From assembly GCA_900766185.1 (NCBI GenBank), contig CAAFUL010000029.1:1-16186 (forward strand): a stretch of 16,186 bases of DNA, read 5' to 3'. Source of the stretch: an uncultured Johnsonella sp. (GTDB lineage: Bacteria > Bacillota > Clostridia > Lachnospirales > Lachnospiraceae). Under the pieces are notes generated by a model. That model was given only the letters and a program-made list of their open reading frames with translations. It was not told the DNA's origin and did no database searches. How positions within the stretch are numbered: the stretch's first letter is position 1; the number at the start of each line of letters is the position of its first letter. A program made the translations under genes and the position numbers. Positions 13,695-16,186 of this stretch are shown in pieces.

Positions 13695-14576
13695 ATGAAA
13701 ATTTATTTGGTAGAATGTATTGCCGCTCTTAAAGCCAGACTCAAAAGGCTTATAACGGAGCAAAATCTGGGAGACATTATCGGCAGTTCTGATACTTGGA
13801 AGGAAGCTACTATAGACAATTTGGATGAGAAAAGACCTGATGTTATAATATGTGATATTAAGCTTGTTCAAAGAGAGATCTATGCCTACATAAGTAAACT
13901 TAAAAGTATGGCGCCGGATGCTCGTTTGTTAGTATTATTACAGGGTAAGGACGAATTTATTTTGGATGAGCTTTACTTACAGGGTGTCGAATTTGTACTT
14001 CATAAACCGGTAAATGATACCGAGCTTTCCAATGTGCTTAAAAATCTGGAAATGGGCAATTTGCTAAAGCGTGCTATAGAGATAAGCAATGCCAACCTTG
14101 GAAGTATTCCTGTAGCTCCTATGCCTATACAAACCGTTGTGGAAGCCGCTCCCGAGAATTATAAAGATGATTCTTTAGACAGATATCTTCGTAAGCTCAG
14201 AACTATATTAAGAGATATAGGTATTATAAGCGAGACCGGATCTAAGGATATTATAAATATTATCAGCTATCTTTTAGAAAAGGGGCTTGATATAAGGGAC
14301 ATTCCTATGCGTGATCTGTGTGATAAACTTGGTGACAATCCAAAGAGCATAGAGCAGCGTATAAGGCGTGCTACCAGTGCTGCTATAACCTCTCTTGCCA
14401 TGCGTGGTATAGAAGATTATGCAGATCCTATATATAATGAATATGGGGATAGGCTATTCGGCTTTGAGCAAATGCGAACAGAAATCAATTTTATATGCGG
14501 TAAAAGTTCAAGTAAGGCCAATTTCAAGATCAAGAAGTTTATCGGCGGATTGATGGATTACTGTCTTGAAGAGTAG
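13695..14576 (+). CDS. GlnL/YcbB-like response regulator with partly degenerate receiver domain
   Basis: This is a 293-residue two-domain regulator. Residues 1-118 follow the receiver fold. Phospho-acceptor D54 (DVIICDIKL) and K104 (VLHKPVND) are present. The usual acidic pair near the start is reduced to E7-C8, and the Ser/Thr switch position (LLVLLQG) is not Ser/Thr. Residues about 158-293 resemble the YcbB DNA-binding domain of Bacillus GlnL (RDIGIISETGSKDIINII, SIEQRIRRATSAAI, KIKKFIGG). GlnL acts with sensor GlnK in the glutamine response in B. subtilis. No sensor kinase is near here, so it is an orphan within the window. AAAGGA lies 8 nt before the ATG. The function of this copy is unknown, and phosphorylation may not be needed. 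Confidence 0.75.
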   Translation: MKIYLVECIAALKARLKRLITEQNLGDIIGSSDTWKEATIDNLDEKRPDVIICDIKLVQREIYAYISKLKSMAPDARLLVLLQGKDEFILDELYLQGVEFVLHKPVNDTELSNVLKNLEMGNLLKRAIEISNANLGSIPVAPMPIQTVVEAAPENYKDDSLDRYLRKLRTILRDIGIISETGSKDIINIISYLLEKGLDIRDIPMRDLCDKLGDNPKSIEQRIRRATSAAITSLAMRGIEDYADPIYNEYGDRLFGFEQMRTEINFICGKSSSKANFKIKKFIGGLMDYCLEE

Positions 14577-14637
14577 ACAGTTGCGCACCGGTGTATAATA
14601 AACTTGATTAGTTTATATGAAATTCACAATATTTTTT

Positions 14638-14671
14638 ATTATAAGGGTAGGGGCTTCTCTGCCCTTATAAT
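14638..14671. other. Stem-loop between the response regulator gene and the IS
   Basis: ATTATAAGGGTAG (14638-14650) pairs with CTGCCCTTATAAT (14659-14671), a 13-bp stem with one G-T pair and an 8-nt loop. No T-run follows on either strand, so it is not a standard terminator. The IS left end begins about 7 nt later. Insertion could have removed a T-run, but that is inference. Confidence 0.6.
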
Positions 14672-14712
14672 GATCGCGAGCTTGTGAAAATTTTTCTGTA
14701 AATAATGTTAAG

Positions 14713-14755
14713 AAAGGTCTTCTATGGTAAAATACTTTATCATAAGGAGACCTTT
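14713..14755 (+). promoter_or_regulatory. Hairpin sequestering the transposase ribosome binding site
   Basis: The left arm 14713-14731 (AAAGGTCTTCTATGGTAAA) pairs with 14736-14755 across a 4-nt ATAC loop. There are two wobble pairs and one bulge. The right arm contains AAGGAG, the ribosome binding site of the transposase start at 14760. Transcripts entering from outside would hide this site, a known way for IS elements to avoid activation by read-through. The stem followed by TTTTATTA could also attenuate transcription. Confidence 0.65.
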
Positions 14756-14759
14756 TATT

Positions 14760-16001
14760 ATGGCAAGAGAAAAGAAACCTGTACACAGAGTACAAATGAC
14801 AGAAGGAAAGCGTAACATCATTCACCAACTCTTGGAAGAATACGATATTCAATCAGCAGAAGATATTCAAGACGCTCTAAAAGATCTTCTCGGAGGAACA
14901 ATAAAAGAAATGATGGAAGCAGAGATGGATGAACACCTTGGATACGAAAAATCAGAGCGTTATAATAGCGATGATTATCGCAATGGTTATAAGCGAAAAA
15001 GGGTAAACAGTCGTTATGGTTCTATGGAGATCGAAGTTCCACAAGACAGAAAATCAACCTTTGAACCTCAAGTAGTAAAGAAACGTCAAAAAGATATTTC
15101 AGACATTGATCAGAAGATCATCTCCATGTATGCGAAAGGTATGACAACACGCCAGATCTCAGAAACTATCGAAGATATTTACGGCTTTGAAACATCAGAA
15201 GGTTTTATATCTGACGTTACAGATAAGCTTTTACCACAGATAGAAGACTGGCAGAATCGACCTTTGGATGAGATCTATCCGATTCTCTATATCGATGCGA
15301 TCCACTATTCTGTTCGTGATAACGGTATCATACGAAAGTTAGCTGCTTATGTCATTCTGGGTATCAATACAGAAGGAAAGAAAGAAGTCCTTACGATTCA
15401 AGTAGGAGATAATGAAAGCTCTAAATACTGGCTTTCTGTATTAAATGAACTGAAAAACCGTGGGGTAAAGGATATCCTTATTCTTTGTGCAGATGGGCTG
15501 ACAGGCATAAAAGAAGCAATTTCTGTGGCTTTTCCCAAAATAGAATATCAAAGGTGTATTGTACATCAGGTAAGAAACACACTCAAATATGTTCCGGACA
15601 AGGATAGAAAGGCTTTTGCAACAGACTTGAAAACCATTTATCAGGCTTCGGATGAAGAGAAAGCCCGTCAGGCTTTGGATCGTGTTACAGAGAAATGGAC
15701 ATCAAAATATCCAAATTCTATGAAACGCTGGTACGATAACTGGGACGCAATCACTCCTATTTTCAAGTTTTCCGTGGATGTAAGAAAGGTTATTTATACC
15801 ACCAATGCCATTGAAAGCCTAAATTCTACATACAGAAAGTTAAATCGCCAAAGAAGCGTATTCCCAAGCGATACAGCCCTGCTAAAAGCCTTGTATCTAG
15901 CGACATTTGAAGCCACTAAGAAATGGACAACTACCATTCGAAATTGGGGACAGATATATGGAGAATTGAGCATCATGTATGAGGGGCGTCTTCCCGAGTA
16001 A
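14760..16001 (+). CDS. IS256-family (mutator-type) DDE transposase
   Basis: This 413-residue transposase has the normal family length. The start at 14760 (MAREKKPVH) is preferred, with AAGGAG about 10-12 nt upstream. An in-frame ATG at 14724 lies inside the hairpin's left arm and would add 12 residues. The catalytic triad is visible: D179 (LYIDAIHYSV), D245 (CADGLTGIKEA) and E352 (TTNAIESLNSTYRK). The family's C-x2-H motif RCIVHQVRN follows the second Asp. The gene is intact and should be active. It lies in the same orientation as the response regulator gene upstream. Confidence 0.95.
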   Translation: MAREKKPVHRVQMTEGKRNIIHQLLEEYDIQSAEDIQDALKDLLGGTIKEMMEAEMDEHLGYEKSERYNSDDYRNGYKRKRVNSRYGSMEIEVPQDRKSTFEPQVVKKRQKDISDIDQKIISMYAKGMTTRQISETIEDIYGFETSEGFISDVTDKLLPQIEDWQNRPLDEIYPILYIDAIHYSVRDNGIIRKLAAYVILGINTEGKKEVLTIQVGDNESSKYWLSVLNELKNRGVKDILILCADGLTGIKEAISVAFPKIEYQRCIVHQVRNTLKYVPDKDRKAFATDLKTIYQASDEEKARQALDRVTEKWTSKYPNSMKRWYDNWDAITPIFKFSVDVRKVIYTTNAIESLNSTYRKLNRQRSVFPSDTALLKALYLATFEATKKWTTTIRNWGQIYGELSIMYEGRLPE

Positions 16002-16018
16002 CAAAAAAACGACCACAA

Positions 16019-16062
16019 GTCAAGGATAAAATGAACGTCGGTCTTTGACCGACGCCCTTGAC
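16019..16062 (+). other. Two-tier hairpin in the IS right end
   Basis: GTCAAGG (16019-16025) pairs with CCTTGAC (16056-16062). Inside it, CGTCGGTC (16036-16043) pairs with GACCGACG (16047-16054) around a TTT loop. It starts 17 nt after the transposase stop. A T-run (ATTTTTTG) comes about 10 nt after the outer stem, so it may help end the transposase transcript. Confidence 0.55.
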
Positions 16063-16093
16063 ATGGGTCTGATTTTTTGATAATTATATCAAT

Positions 16094-16125
16094 AAGGACG
16101 AATGCCAAATGATGGCATTCGCCTT
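16094..16125 (+). other. Second hairpin in the IS right end
   Basis: CGAATGCCA (16099-16107) pairs perfectly with TGGCATTCG (16113-16121) across a 5-nt loop. It extends by AAGG/CCTT with one bulged A at 16098. No T-run follows. It lies about 40 nt inside the right terminal repeat and may affect transposase binding or block outward transcription. Confidence 0.55.
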
Positions 16126-16186
16126 AAAATAATACTTATCATAGAAGTCCGAAAGTTAGAATTTACAGACTTTGATTCACACAGCC

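Larger units (their letters stand above)
14678..16186 (+). mobile_element. IS256-family insertion sequence, apparently complete
   Basis: About 1.5 kb with one transposase gene. The proposed terminal inverted repeats are 14678-14703 and 16161-16186. Both share TGTGAA near the outer end and TCTGTAAAT at the inner end, with a variable middle. The outermost bases match poorly, so the exact ends are uncertain. The right end coincides with the window edge, so the target-site duplication cannot be checked. Codon use (more ATT/ATC for Ile) differs from the ATA-rich neighbours, consistent with a recent arrival. Confidence 0.75.

Noticed and set aside
14638..14671. Terminator call for the response regulator gene
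   Set aside because: The stem is good but neither strand has a T-run after it.
1..16186. CRISPR array or defence cluster
   Set aside because: No regularly spaced direct repeats and no cas or restriction genes. The repeats present are palindromes and short dispersed copies.

Overview
The window looks like a chromosomal segment from a low-GC monoderm Firmicute, most likely Lachnospiraceae or a close relative. The basis is AT-rich DNA with heavy ATA codon use, a lipoprotein with cell-wall-binding repeats, an L,D-transpeptidase with a PG_binding_4-like stalk, a GlnL/YcbB-type response regulator and strong AGGAGG-like ribosome binding sites. Species cannot be named from sequence alone.

Layout. 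Bases 1-41 hold the first 13 codons of a minus-strand gene that resembles an ISAs1-family transposase. Bases 152-350 form a nearly 200-nt imperfect palindrome. A minus-strand lipoprotein with DUF5050-like repeats and cell-wall-binding repeats follows (453-1955). Next is a plus-strand VapBC toxin-antitoxin pair (2339-2961) with a clear promoter/operator, and then tRNA-Lys(CTT) at 3502-3574. A five-gene minus-strand unit fills 3870-11060. In transcription order it encodes a TetR repressor, an HlyD-type adaptor, an RND permease and two TolC-like proteins. A TetR-type operator lies between its predicted promoter and its first gene. A second structured repeat region (11192-11456) separates this operon from an L,D-transpeptidase (minus, 11617-13329). 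Across a 365-bp AT-rich gap lies the divergent GlnL-like regulator (plus, 13695-14576). The right edge is an apparently complete IS256-family insertion sequence (about 14678-16186).

How the genes work together. The efflux operon is the most notable system. The adaptor keeps the R-x3-L-x6-S motif that docks on TolC tips. The first TolC-like protein keeps both G-M-A-T tip motifs. Yet neither TolC-like protein shows room for the outer-membrane beta-barrel, as would fit a cell with no outer membrane. This suggests an all-helical exit duct across the cell wall, possibly built from two paralogues. The lipoprotein and L,D-transpeptidase are envelope proteins but are not obviously co-regulated with the pump.

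The other theme is repeats. Three large palindromic elements (152-350, 3717-3848, 11192-11345) share a short core in the same orientation. A separate tail sequence is present at 152-204, 328-350 and 11409-11456, so related copies flank an 11-kb block.
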